Part shown: one piece after another, positions 1 through 11,249 of the stretch
Numbering within the stretch: the first letter of the stretch is position 1
How the letters are laid out: every line of letters begins with the position of its first letter
Source of the DNA: Andrena cerasifolii
Taxonomy: Eukaryota; Arthropoda; Insecta; Hymenoptera; Andrenidae
Direction of reading: 5' to 3'
Length of the DNA: 64,000 nt
Assembly (NCBI RefSeq): GCF_050908995.1
Contig: NC_135120.1
Span: forward strand, 15,389,433 to 15,453,432
The notes under the pieces: generated by a model
The model's database searches: none
What the model was told of the DNA's origin: nothing
The model's input: only the letters and a program-made list of their open reading frames with translations
Translations under genes and position numbers: made by a program

Positions 1-1985
1 AGTGTTAACCTAATCAAAATGAAGAAAGCCTAAGGCACCATAGGTGATTCGCGAAGGTGAAAATGGATGAAAAAAGGAGCTAGCGAAGCAAAGAAAATAT
101 AAATAAAAAGATGTTAATAGTGTTAAACTATGAGTGAATCTATTCCCGAGTTGGTAGTTCTGACCATAGAACACAGGGTAAAATAAAATGAAGTATTTGA
201 CTCAATAATTATATCTAATTCGCAGATATTGTTACTAGTTACGACTCAAAACATGTAAAGGAATTTTCACTCTGAAATTTCGTCGTTACAATAATTAGTA
301 ATATATCTTCATACAATTTTAAAGTAATATAAACTGGGTTTATAATAAGAGTTGCAGTCCCACCCATTTGTTTTTCCTTATCTATATCCTCATCATTAGT
401 GACACTTTTTGAATTACTTAAATTCTTAGGGAAAAAATAAAGTTATTCTATATTTTGTGTGAATATACCATTATCCACAATATGAATTATTACACCTGAC
501 AAATTATCTTCATTTAATAACATTCTTTGACCTCATATTTTAATACAAAAGACAAAATGTAACCACTTGAAGGCGTATCAATCACGTTTTTCCCCGTAAC
601 AAAGTTTCCAGATTGCGCAAACTTTTTACACATCATAGACCGTACGGGCGCGCAGAAATATCTAGCAGCGTGGCACGCAATGTTATTTTCTGGAAAACTT
701 GCGTTCACGAGGCAGCAAAACGAGAAAGTAAATACCGATAACTGCTGACATAAAGTTAGAGCGGAGAAACCGGAAATTAAAGGGTAAATAGCCTCGTACT
801 TTATTGAAGGTAATTTTGTTCAATTATTGAGTTATCTCTTAAACGTTGTTCTCCCGAACTAACCGGCGAAAGATCATTCGACTGAAAAACTTTTAATGGC
901 TTCTGAAATATTGTCTAAATACCTTTGCCTTTGCACCTGCCTCGTAAGTTTCACGTTATTGCCCCGTTTCTTGCTTCACTCCGAACGAGATGTACTTCGA
1001 GTATGGAATTTAAACGTTGAACGTGAAAAAGTGGTGCGAATTAACTCGTTTAATTCGCGTGTGTTAGCAAGGACAAGTTGTCGTAATTATGTACTATGAG
1101 AACATTTCACACGAGAAGTTTAACATCACAGTTATAATTAATTAGCAAAATTGGCAATCATTTAAAAAGAATAGAAAGGGACCAAAAATCTGAGAATTCG
1201 TGACTACGGAAACACAAAAGTGCTTTATTTTACTAATCCAGGTCTGAGCTGTATATTAATAGAATAAATAACAAAGGACTTGAGAAAGTGTCGCATTTTA
1301 TAAGTGTTCTCCAGTGATCAAACTTGTATATAACTAGCTAACAATACGAAAGTTACACTCAAATAAATATGGCATGTCTTGGAATGAGTGGTGCATCCGA
1401 GAAGGAAGTGATCTGCGTGCAAAAACGAATCGAAAGTATAGAATAAAATATCGTCGGAAATAGAGGCTTATATAAAAAAATTCTAGTCTAAACTTTCCAT
1501 TTATTTTCGCACATAGAATAATTACCTGCTCGATTACACCATTCATATTTGAGGCATTAAGAGCAACCACGGACTAACCCACATTGAAAAAATATTCATT
1601 TTTGTTATTTTATATGATTAATAAAGCCTGTTAGAATACATTATTGCTACTAACTCAATTTCACAAAAATGTGTGATAGTCCGTTGTTGCAGTGCCTCAT
1701 TTATCTGCTCACTTTCAACTGTACCTTCCTTCAAATGTGCCACCAAATTCTTCATACTCAACAGTATGCATGTACCTTACCCTATGTGAATCACATAACG
1801 AATGTTCATATTAGGTACTACGTGCTTAGACATCCTCTCGTTTCATCCTCACATTTTCCTCTGTCCTCCTGTTTCCTTTTCTTTCCATGTGCTCGCAGAT
1901 CAGGCTGAAAAACAGCTAAGCCTCGCCTCGCCTTTTCACCAGCTTGCAGTACTTTTATTTTGGTATAATAACGACGATTTTTAGG
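1..1985. other. AT-rich DNA without a gene
   Basis: I see no coding signal: the frames here are short, lysine- or serine-rich and unlike any known domain. From about 1640 the plus strand becomes pyrimidine-rich. It ends in a very good 3' splice-acceptor-like string, a pyrimidine run followed by CAG ending at 1898. No exon-like open frame follows it (the next frame meets TAG within a few codons), so it is not called as an exon. Confidence 0.6.
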
Positions 1986-2008
1986 TATTATTATTATTAT
2001 TATTATTA
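1986..2008. repeat. (ATT)n microsatellite
   Basis: An uninterrupted trinucleotide run of ATT/TTA, about seven to eight units, is read directly from the sequence. It sits in AT-rich DNA with no gene on either side. Confidence 0.9.
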
Positions 2009-2199
2009 CAAGACACCCTCTGTATTCAGCTACCGCCTACCCTCAAATAACAAGCTCTTTTCCCCTCCAACCACCTTCGTCTTACTTATCACTTTAGCTA
2101 ACATGCACATACTTTGTACCACGAATCTGCTAACATCTTGTGCAAAATATCGCTGCTAATCCATGTCTATAGCAGCCGATAACTCTCCTATCCATCTTC

Positions 2200-3438
2200 C
2201 ACCGCGAAGCAATTATTCTTCCCCCAACGGAGCTCACAAATAAACACAGGTATAAAAACAGTGTAATCTGTAATTAAAAAAAAAAAACGTAGGTATACAA
2301 AGTTAGACATTCTACCTGGGTCGAACCGGAATCGAAGGCCATCGGCTACCATTCCATCCCCGTCGAGCATGATGCTAAACACGCTGATGGCATGTACATA
2401 CTATCACCGCGCGTTGTTATCGCGTCCCCGTATAACGCAGCCGCGCTGTATCCTGTTAATTTAAATTATAATCAAAAATTAACGACCAGCCAAGTCGGAG
2501 GTTCGCCCGTCGGGTCGTCGGGGGTGGATCGATGTGGCCGTATCACGCGAGGACCGTTTCGTTGTATCGCGGCTTATCGCCGGCCGGAATGAAGTCGGGA
2601 AAGAATTCGCCGTCTCCTCGAAATGGCCCAGAAAATATTTGCACGGAATTCTTCTGGCGACAGTTCCCTCCGTTTCGCTTTACGTCCGTGACAGGCCGGC
2701 CTGAGTTTTTGCGACGCAGCGTTACGCCGGTCGATAATGGCATGTCGACCTGTTAGACATTACAAGCCCCATTACGCGGGAATTCTGCCCGATAACGAAT
2801 CCCCGCGCAAAATGATCGGGGCCTTCCACCGTTCTCTCGTCCGTCGACGATTCGAGGTTGCCACGGCGCGTGGTTTCTTATTAGAATCGAGAGGCTAGGC
2901 CCGTAACAATCGCGGCTCTTACCAGGAAATCGTCGCGGTTGCATGTCGCGAGGACACCCCATTAAGGGCGCAGAATCATCGCCCTTTTCGCGCACGGTGG
3001 CTCGTGTGTCATCAGAGAGTAGCGAGGAAGAGTAAAAACTGGTAATACAGTCCGAAACGTTGGATGACAGCCGGTAAACCCTCATCCCGATGGGGCTTAT
3101 ACTCGATTGGGCAAATTGCCGCCAATCATAAATAATTGACAGACAATCACGAGGGATTTAGGTTTTCCAGCCCGGGACGTCCATTTTGATACTGGTTTCG
3201 TGGCGATTCGGGATTCTAAATTTACAGCGCGATCCTCTCGTGTTCGCGTCGCCGTTTTTTCTTTTTAATTTTCTGAAGACAGCTGGTGGAGTTCGACGAG
3301 TTTAACGGACTGATAAATTATGTTTGCGGAAGGCTGTTGTTCAAAACTTCTGGAGATTGAAGTGTGAATTGACAGGAATTATGGAGTCGTTGATGGTGAT
3401 TATGACACCGCGGAAGTGATAGAAGTTGGGTTTCTTTA
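2200..3438. other. CpG-rich block without a recognisable gene
   Basis: The base composition shifts sharply from the flanks. From about 2330 to 3250 CpG and TCG words are frequent, with no sign of CpG depletion. Reading frames exist on both strands (for example 2753-3085 on the minus strand) but none has domain-like content, so they look like by-products of high GC. The block could be regulatory DNA or an unrecognised exon region; sequence alone does not decide. Confidence 0.5.
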
Positions 3439-3642
3439 GGCCTGTTGCAGACGAGCGGTTTGCGGCAATCTGCCGCGTGCGTTTTAGCAGAACATAAATT
3501 TATATGAAGCAGTTCACACGGGACGCAAAGTTTTGCGGCTACTAAGCGGTATGTTTGCGTTCGTTTTGACGAACCCAGGTATTGCTTCACCGCGAATCAA
3601 CGTAGCGACAAACTGCCGCAAACCGCTCGTCTGCACCGGGTC
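3439..3642. mobile_element. PIF/Harbinger (Tourist-like) MITE
   Basis: A 204-bp non-coding element has strong TIRs of about 38 bp. Both ends share GTGCAGACGAGCGG-like sequence followed by TTTGCGGCA. The outermost bases are GGCCTGTTGCAGACG at the left and, on the complement, GACCCGGTGCAGACG. It is flanked by TTA at 3436-3438 and TTA at 3643-3645. A 3-bp TTA duplication with TIRs beginning GGCCT/GACCC is the signature of PIF/Harbinger elements. No transposase is encoded, so it must have been moved in trans. The right TSD is also the first three bases of a TTAAGGGG terminus-like sequence. Confidence 0.8.
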
Positions 3643-3645
3643 TTA

Positions 3646-5756
3646 AGGGGTCATTCCGGTTAGCGCACCGATAAATTCAGCGAAATTCAGGAATTTATTG
3701 CGACGAAAATAATTATAGTAATGGAATAAAACATTTTTCTATTTATTAAACTACCTTCCTGCAGTAAATAAAAAATATAAAAGTAACAAAATTATTGCTT
3801 TTCAAATGCTTTTGAAAGCGGTCTTGATGACATGTTTAAAAATTCATGCTTCGCTCGTCAAGGCGATTTCAGCTGTTAGATTTAATTGAACCCAAAAATC
3901 CAAACAGATTCTTGATCAGTATGACTGTCGCTAACGCTCGGATTATAATTGGTGATTTATCTTCAAAATTATCAAAATGAATCTTGCTTGAAAAGTAAAT
4001 CTTGCTTTTGTATCCTGATAAACTACATAAATTCAAAGCACAAGGATTTTTGACATCTACCAAAATCCATCATAACAAAATCGCTTCTTTGGTTTTCCGA
4101 AAGGTGCAAGGTTTAAGCACGTCGCGCGTTCGCGTTGAATAGAAACGAAAGCGGGGTGTTAACTCTAGAACGCAACGATGTGCCTGCACGTGTCTTGGGC
4201 ACGATGCAAAATGCGAATCGATGCGTCTGAAACGAACGATAAATATATTCGTAAGTTCAAAGGCTCTCCTTTTAGAAAAAAATTCGGTTGGATCGCGTGT
4301 GCCTCAGAAATTTGTAGGGATCGCGCGTGATTCGAGGAACAGACGTCACGGACACACGTATACATCAAGATCGCGAATACCGCGGCGTAGCATGCCTTCC
4401 CCTAATCAGATAAAAGAGGACTGCAAACGAAATACCGCGAGGGTATTTTTACCTCTGCTCGCCGGACAAAATGCCGCCCGCGCACATTCAAACGACACGT
4501 ATCGCGGTAATTTGTAAAGCAGCCGTTCAGATTGCGATCAACGAAGAGTGAAATTCAGTGCTCCGTAACTTATAATCCAAACGTGTCACTGAGCAATTGA
4601 TTCTTTCCGCGCGTGTCGTGCATTTTGATCCAGCTGCGCTTTCCTCATTAGCGCTGCATTCCTGCGTTCACTTGTCAGTTGAGCAGGTGCGTCGAATGAG
4701 TGTCGTTAAGTTCCCTGTTCTTTTCTGGGTATTTGTTACGAGAATTGTGATTATAAATTGGAAGGTTAAATGCTGCTGGATGTTTGTGACAAAGTGTTAA
4801 CGTGGTACTTGATTTGCAATGGCACTGGAAAGGGGGTGGTGTATAAATTATTGTAAGCTAAGTTCTTCACTATCGTTGAGGATCATGAATTTTCCCTTCG
4901 CGTTTTGGAGTGTTCAGAAGTTCTTTGTACGGTGTGATCCAAGGAAAGGTAAATTAAAGCACAGAAATTTGAAAAAAAAAATAGTGCAGCTATGTCCATA
5001 GATTGGCGTTGACAGGGCAGTAATAATTTTCTGTTTTATTAATGCAAGTGTAATGTAGAAGAACCTCGAATATTCTAAGAACGATGGGTTTAGATAATAG
5101 AACTCTCAATTTTCTGCTGTTGAACATTCCATGTCCCAGACAAGGCAACGTAAATATAAATAACAAAATGAATAGCAGGTTCAGAAAGTGGTTATGCAAG
5201 TTTGCGGAGTAATAAGATTGCAAGTACCTAGCCAACGCTAAAAATGAATACAACCCTCGACAATTTTAAACACAGCAGTCAGTGCCCCAGCATCATGTCA
5301 GAAAGCTTCGCTTCATATACCGCAGCTAAGAAAAGAAAGGGTTCTCTACAATCCACGTACCGCCGTCTCCAACACCAACTTATAGTCGCAAGAGGGCGCA
5401 GACTAAACGACAGATGCATATGAATTTGCATAAAAAAGAACGATCGTACTTTTACGGATAATTACAGAAGATAAGATAGGTACCCAGGTGGCCGTTTGGA
5501 AGTGGAAGTCACCGCTCTGCCAGATGGAAAAGTCGAAACCAGGAGTAGTGAAGCACGAGACCGCGACATTCAGAAAGGGCCAGGGTGAAGTTTCTGGGGG
5601 GGTTTTCGGAGCGCCTGGAACTCGTTCGTAACTGGAGTCCGATCCTGCCCGTAATTACAATTCGAACAAAGTTATGCCGGCCTGGATCGAGCGGGGATGT
5701 GTCAAGTATTTAATCAGGGCCGAGTCGAGTCTACGAGAGACAATAGATGGCGACCA
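3646..5756. other. Mixed AT-rich DNA, no gene seen
   Basis: No frame here has family features. The interval opens with AAGGGGTCATTCC, which with the TTA before it reads as a TTAA-specific transposon terminus. A matching inverted copy lies at 6337-6350. Between 4100 and 4620 the DNA is moderately CpG-rich. At 4819 a 13-base match to the start of the insect miR-263 sequence occurs, but no hairpin partner was found, so no RNA is called. Confidence 0.5.
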
Positions 5757-6175
5757 GCCCCCCTCAGCCTATCCCCTCCGTTGCCATCTGCCTTACCACC
5801 CGTGCCCCTTCATCTCCTTCTCGCCTTTCCAGCTTGGTTCCACTATGACTAGGGGTGCAATTATGTCGACCTCATTTCGGGACAGCTTCACTCCTCCCCT
5901 TAGCATTGTACTATTCCTCATCGTGTCTCTGTCTGCCCCTTGATCCCCCTTCTCACGCCTGAAAATCGTACTTTGCGTAGCTATCTTTCTTTCCTTCCCT
6001 TTCTTTCCCTCCCTCTCCTTTTCTTAGCTTCTTTTAATGTTATCTTGCAGCTTTATGCTTTCTTAACCCCTCCGTCTATTCTCGCAGGATTATCCAGCGT
6101 AGATTTCCTTTGTGCACTCAATGACCCCCTGCGCCTTACTTTTCCGCCTCTCTCGCGACGTTCAGGTTGCCTCGA
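5757..6175. other. Long pyrimidine-biased tract
   Basis: Over about 400 bp the plus strand is dominated by C and T, densest at 5978-6034 where stretches of CTTTCTTTCC-type sequence predominate. It ends that core with a CTTAG acceptor-like motif near 6030. The frames crossing it read as proline-, serine- and leucine-rich low-complexity protein, as expected from such composition, and are not called as genes. Homopyrimidine tracts can form triplex DNA or act as very strong splice acceptors; neither role is shown here. Confidence 0.6.
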
Positions 6176-6974
6176 TGTGAAAGAGTTCATACAGTAACTG
6201 TTCAGAATTTTTTTGTCCTGTTGAGAGAGCTCCGTGTGTTACTTTAACATCTCGAAGGATTAGAATTTGTATCCTTGTTGCAGTTACTGAGAAAACTATC
6301 TTTAAAAATAGCTTAATTTTTCGACGGTTCAAAGTTGAATGACCCCTTAATAAATACACTGGTATGCAAATACACACGTGAATAAAATGGATGATCTTGT
6401 TCACCTCATGTGAAAGTATCTCTTAATAAGTAATCACTTTCAGGGACAGTTCTTAGATTGCTTTACATGTGCATTGGATCAATAAAACGTAAACAGACTT
6501 CTAATAATCAACAAATTAAAGTATCTTTCATTTGCTCTGGAATCACTTAGTTATTATCAGTAAGGTATTCATAGAAACAGTTTGATAATTACGTTGGTGT
6601 GATTAAAAAGTAATAGTAACGTTACTGGAAGAAACTGTGTTAAGCGGTGAAAGTAGTTTACGTAAGAATGATACTGTAACTTATGTCTTTCGTAATAAAA
6701 TTCATAACGAATTCTCGTTGCAAAGGTTGTAAATGTGTTGTGTTATTCTTTTCGAGAGTTTATGGCTGCAGAGGGGCCGCAGCCACTTCACTGGTTTCCA
6801 CAAAAATAATTTCAACGTCGCCACAAATTCAGTTTAACGCTACAACAAACCTCTGGGTAATAGTTAGCGAGTATTTTGCGTCATGATTAATTCAGACATT
6901 TATGTTCTTTCTCGCCATTTTGAATTAAACAGTTGAAACGGAATGTGTTTTTGTTGTTGCCCGTAGGATTGCTA
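6176..6974. other. AT-rich DNA, no gene seen
   Basis: The interval contains GAATGACCCCTTAA at 6337-6350, an exact inverted copy of the 14 bases starting at 3643. It also holds a small 7-bp stem (TGGCTGC with GCAGCCA) near 6761-6783. Nothing else stands out. Confidence 0.5.
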
Positions 6975-7147
6975 CTACCCCATAAAGATAACAAACGGGT
7001 TGCGTCTTTCTCCTTCATGAATTGCAAATTTTCGTCCTAGTGCTTCTTCTGCTTTCTTCATCAGCTCCGCCACGTGTGTATTTTTGAAACTTTAAATCCG
7101 TTTTGCTCCTCTATTGGGGTACATAAATTCACGGATTTTTGGCACAT
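6975..7147 (-). pseudogene. Frameshifted coding-like relic, family unknown
   Basis: On the minus strand two overlapping frames together read like ordinary protein. The first runs from about 7147 down to a stop at 7061 and begins MCQKSVNLCTPIEEQ. The second runs from about 7085 down to a TAG at 6975 and contains AELMKKAEEALGRKFAIHEG, followed by ERRNPFVIFMG. A one-frame change near 7070 would join them. The balanced amino-acid make-up differs from the chance frames around it. I do not recognise the family. It may be a fragment of a transposon protein or a decayed host exon. No splice structure is evident. Confidence 0.3.
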
Positions 7148-8800
7148 CGTGCTGACATTTTTTTGTACTTTCGTAAAGGAAGAACTGCATCGTGATTTAT
7201 AAACAGAGAATAAAATTATTCTAGTCCGTTATTGTCCATTTTAGTGTATATTTTAAATAGTTATTTAATAGATAGCATCTTGTTGCTGATAATCGATTAT
7301 TCTGCGCGTGAAAGAAAGTTGCTCACAATTTGACAGTTATCCCTTATAAATGCTTATTTACTTAACTTTCATATTACACAACCATCAGGAAAAAATTGAT
7401 ATAAGTGAATTTTAACAATATTTTTTTAAAGTTCCATACGTCTGTAGGATGCTTCGTTTCTTATGAAGAAGGTAACTTTAAACTCTTCTAACAGTGTGCA
7501 AAATGCAACTGGATAAATTTGTTCATTACCACGAAATATTTGTTAATCTAGGAATTTTTTTTCAAAACACTGCACATCTTAAACAATACTACGAGCTATA
7601 GAGATATGTGATTGACCTACGCGCCCGACGTGCGACGGAGAACGAAATATATTTCCTATAGGGGACCAAGGGAAAGTGGTCTGTATATATTCAGACGCAT
7701 TTTCCAGTTGCTGCGACTAGAACTGCAATACCTTTAAAACTTTTCAAACAAGTGGATGAACTTTAGGAAATTGCATGTAAATATAGTAGCAATTACATTT
7801 AAGAATCTGAAATTAAATGTATCTGCTACTTTACCATATTAACTACTCTTACTCAATAATTATATAATGAGAGTAAAACAAAATTCCGCCGTCTCCCTTC
7901 ATTTTAAAATCACTGGCCATTACGGAGTCATGTACTCCTGTCGAGCAGAACTTTCGTAAATAAAGCAAATGTGATTTGCATTATGTAACGTCATTTTTTT
8001 TCATTAATGGTAAGTACCTGCTCCTGCTGCTGCAATTCATTTCAACGTCAAATTACCCGATCGAATCGAGATTGCAAGTTTGTTAAGTACCTTGATAAAA
8101 AACCGGTTCTACCAATTGAACAGGGCCAAACTTCACGTCCGCTTTCAAGCAAAGTTCTTCGCGTAAGCATCGCTACCTCTCATAGAAACGAGTCAGTGGA
8201 AATATTATAACTAGTCTTGAAATCCATGCTTGCAGCTCGAGGACTGTTTATTCGAACAGTGACGTCCACGTGAACATTAAATAGCAGTCACTGGAGAAGG
8301 TACTCGATCGTTAATTGCCTAAACATTTCGCCCAATTACAATCTCTTACGTAACAGTAATATATCCTCGAGGAGATTAAGCTGAAGTATGTATGTAAAAT
8401 GGTATACTGTTAAAAAGTACAGTTAATAAGCTACCAAGCTTCAATTTTATAACGAGTTTCAAGTTCTTCCGGTGGTGATTACTGTTTGACAACGTTTCAG
8501 GTCAGTTTCAATGAATTCTCGCAGAACAGATGAAAATTGCAAACTTTGACGGTTTATATTTTTTAAACAAACTCGAATCTAGCAAACTCCTGACTTAAAC
8601 CCCCTTCAATATTAAGTTGAATACATCATAGTTCAATTTCATCAAATTCCCTCTTACCATTTGTAAATTGTGATCGATTTGTCGCGGAATCACCTATATG
8701 CAAAGTTGCAGACTTTGTGACCTGTATTTTTTAAAAAAATACCGCTTAAACTAAAATATCCACTGCGTACACATTCAGCTTAATACCTTCCTCTACAGCT
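7148..8800. other. AT-rich DNA, no gene seen
   Basis: No frame with family features was found on either strand. The sequence has scattered homopolymer A/T runs but no tandem or inverted repeat longer than about 15 bp that I could detect. Confidence 0.5.
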
Positions 8801-9848
8801 TCCATCTTAACCACCTCGCGTTACCGAAAGCGTGTACCACGGTTCTCAAGACAATCGCCGCAACTTTTCCATCGCGAAAGCGAGGCCAGTCGTGGATGTT
8901 TATGCGTCGAGGAGGCGGTAAATTCTCCGCGGTCCCCGCTCTCGCGAAACAACGGCCGCCCGGTATGAAAAACCGTCGGTTTATTACCGAACGGAATTTC
9001 CCTGCCCGCGGCTACGTCGCCGTCGGATTATGCAATTTAAAACGAGTTAATTGAAGTGCAATAAGTCGTTAAAACTCTTGAGCAAATTAATTAATATAGA
9101 AGCCGGTTAGAATAGCGCGCGGCCAAAGCTTTGCCCCTCGTCCCTGTCGCCCGCCCTTCGCCGCCCTTATCCCGGGCAAGGGGTAGACGGCCGCGCGGTT
9201 ACGACAACGATGGTGGCAACGATGAGGTCTGGGGGACGTAGGCGGCGGGGTCCGACGAGGAAAAGTACGGTTAATGAAATAATGTACGCCCGACGTAGTC
9301 CTCGAGCACGCAGCACGCGGGATTTAACTTTTCCATGAAAATACTTGTGCAAGCTAAAGAGGCGGCCCTCCGTCCGCCCCACGCACCCCACCACCCTCCC
9401 GTCCACGCCCGGGTGCTTTGAGCTGAAATCGCGGCAAGGGTGACTTGATCGTTGAAATCAAAGGAAACGCGAGACGTAATCTGTTTAATCAAGAACTTCA
9501 TACGATGGAAAGGTATGTAACGACGTTGATGGCTCGGGTGAAGCGCCCGCCTGAAGCCTTGCACCACCTAGCTGACTGCAGATTCAATTTCTGACGGGCG
9601 ATTCGTTTCTCCGCGCTCGACTCGTTAGTCTTGACCTTTTTCCTACCGCTGATGTGCTTAAACCGTTAACACGCTGTGCGTTAAAAGGTGGTGGCTGTTT
9701 GTGGTGGCAGCTGGGACGGAGTTCTGAATACTGTTTTGATCTGCATTAGTATTTGATGTCCAATTCATGATTACTGTGCACGGGGCGAGGAGTATGTTTA
9801 ATACGGGCTGTTTCCGTTTGTGGTGTGCTTTAATAAAGTTAATTTATT
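8801..9848. other. CpG-rich block with AT-rich homeodomain-like core
   Basis: A strongly CpG-rich stretch (about 8820-9420) surrounds a 110-bp AT-rich core at about 9025-9110. The core carries several TTAATT/TTAA and CAATAA words, of the kind bound by homeodomain proteins. No reading frame shows domain features, and the alanine- and arginine-rich frames on the minus strand mirror the base composition. An enhancer is a reasonable guess but is inference only. Confidence 0.35.
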
Positions 9849-9960
9849 GTTTATTTATTTATTTATATATACGGGAAAACCCTTTGGTAGATTGCTGAGC
9901 GTTTCCAAGCTGGAACACAAAAATAAACAGAATAATGAAAAAAAGAAATAGTAGCTAAAT
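9849..9960 (-). repeat. Possible LINE 3' tail with (TAAA)n
   Basis: On the minus strand a short unique stretch ends in a run of TAAA units (plus-strand TTTA at about 9850-9870). It is preceded on that strand by CCAAAGGGTTTTCCCGTA. A unique 3' end followed by a simple TAAA tail is typical of several non-LTR retrotransposon clades. No coding part of such an element is present upstream. A plain microsatellite is the alternative. Confidence 0.35.
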
Positions 9961-10423
9961 AAAAAAATAAGCGAAAACGAGCAGGACACAATGAAAGTAA
10001 ATAGAAGTTAACGAGAATTGTTAACCGCCTTCCTCGCTGAGTGCTTGAAAGCGTATAGTGTAAGTTCGGACAAATGTTTCACGAGTGTCCTACATAACGG
10101 AAGGAGGCAGAAAGAATGCCTTCAATATTCATATAACGAGGACGCCGCAATACGCACGTGCAAGAATGCGACTTATGCACGCACGTCGCGGCACCAATTG
10201 CACGGAATGCTCTCCAAACGTTCATTAAACGCCACGATTGTTCTACAAACATTTTTAATCACACCGTAATTGTCCTCATTCCCCGCGACATTCAGCGAAT
10301 GTTATCCTACAATTATGAAGCGCAGAAGATTCATTTACGTCGGAGCTGCAGCAAGGCAAGGGCACGTCGCCGCGATGCGCTTCGAGCGTCCTCGAATCAT
10401 CTCTGCTCCCGGGCCCTGGCGAT
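9961..10423. other. Moderately CpG-rich DNA, no gene
   Basis: Frames at 10018-10269 and 10158-10580 overlap in different phases and have no domain features, so they are treated as chance frames in GC-rich DNA. Confidence 0.5.
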
Positions 10424-10454
10424 ACCCCCCCAACCCCCCACCCCCCACCCCCCC
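10424..10454 (-). other. G-quadruplex / i-motif candidate
   Basis: The plus strand has four consecutive runs of six to seven cytosines separated by single or double A residues. The minus strand therefore has four G-runs with one- to two-base loops, which exceeds the usual G3+N1-7 rule for an intramolecular quadruplex. It sits inside a CpG-rich block. Any regulatory role is inference. Confidence 0.75.
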
Positions 10455-11214
10455 GGTTCCATAATGAAGCCTCGCGTTACGCAATTTCGTTTAATCGATA
10501 ATGGCTCCGAAAGAGTAACCCTTTCTTCTTCCGTTTCACCCTTTCATCGGGCGGTCCTCGGTTATGCGCGCGTCCGCTGACTTCACTGGAAACATTTAGC
10601 CCATGGCGAACCGGTTTTAAAAGGTCTAACGAACTGTGAAGTCGAGCTAATTGAGACTGTTGCAAAACGCGGCTGTATCTCCCTCTGCCGGAACCAGTTT
10701 ACGGAGCTGCGACAGGTGTAACGCGAGGCTGTTTCATTGCTTTACGAGTGCTAATTATCTTAAACGGAGGAGGAGGGAACTGGCAGGCCGCGCGTGCAAC
10801 AAGGAGGGGAGGGGGAAAAAAGTGGCAGCAATTTGCAAATCATTCGTCGCTTTGCTTGTCTCCCCGTCTCGCCTCGCGCCTGATTATTTCGTACGGCCGT
10901 CTAGTCGCAATTTATTCCTCTTGAGGCGACTCTCGGCGAATTTTTGCATTTCACACGGGAACAACCGCGTTCCCTCCTAATTACATCGGAACATGGAATG
11001 ATTTAATAACGCACACGCGCTGCGCACGCGCCCTCCTCGTATTCACAATTTCGGTGTAATTTTGGGATTTCTATCGTCCCCTCAGTAACGATAACATTTT
11101 GTATTTCATGTTTCGAAATTTAGATTCTCCGTGGAATGAAACTAGAGCGTGTGATATGTCGGTGCAAGGAAAATGAGTATTTCTTCTGTAATTTATTGTA
11201 AATGAGAAAATTCT
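10455..11214. other. CpG-rich block fading into AT-rich DNA
   Basis: The region to about 11030 is CpG-rich with purine-rich runs near 10760-10820. The frame at 10651-10980 (+) is arginine- and serine-rich and matches no known fold. After 11030 the DNA is AT-rich without features. Confidence 0.5.
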
Positions 11215-11249
11215 GCGCATGTGGCATAGTGGTTAAAATGCGATTCCAG
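11215..11249 (+). ncRNA. tRNA 5'-half-like sequence (A box), degenerate
   Basis: TGGCATAGTGGTTAAAATGC resembles a Pol III A box with a D-arm: GCAT and ATGC can form a 4-bp D stem around the AGTGGTTAAA loop. No anticodon stem, T arm or B box (GGTTCGA) follows within 100 bp. It may be the head of a decayed tRNA-derived SINE, a tRNA fragment, or chance. Confidence 0.2.

Noticed and set aside
1850..1900. Strong 3' splice-acceptor-like sequence ending at 1898
   Set aside because: No open frame with coding character or downstream donor follows, so no exon can be supported.
2305..2345. B-box-like GGTTCGACCC on the minus strand
   Set aside because: No T-stem pairing, no A box at the right spacing and no acceptor stem, so it is not a tRNA or an intact SINE head.
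4819..4842. 13-base match to the 5' part of insect miR-263
   Set aside because: The match breaks off after 13 bases and no complementary arm lies within 100 bp on either side.
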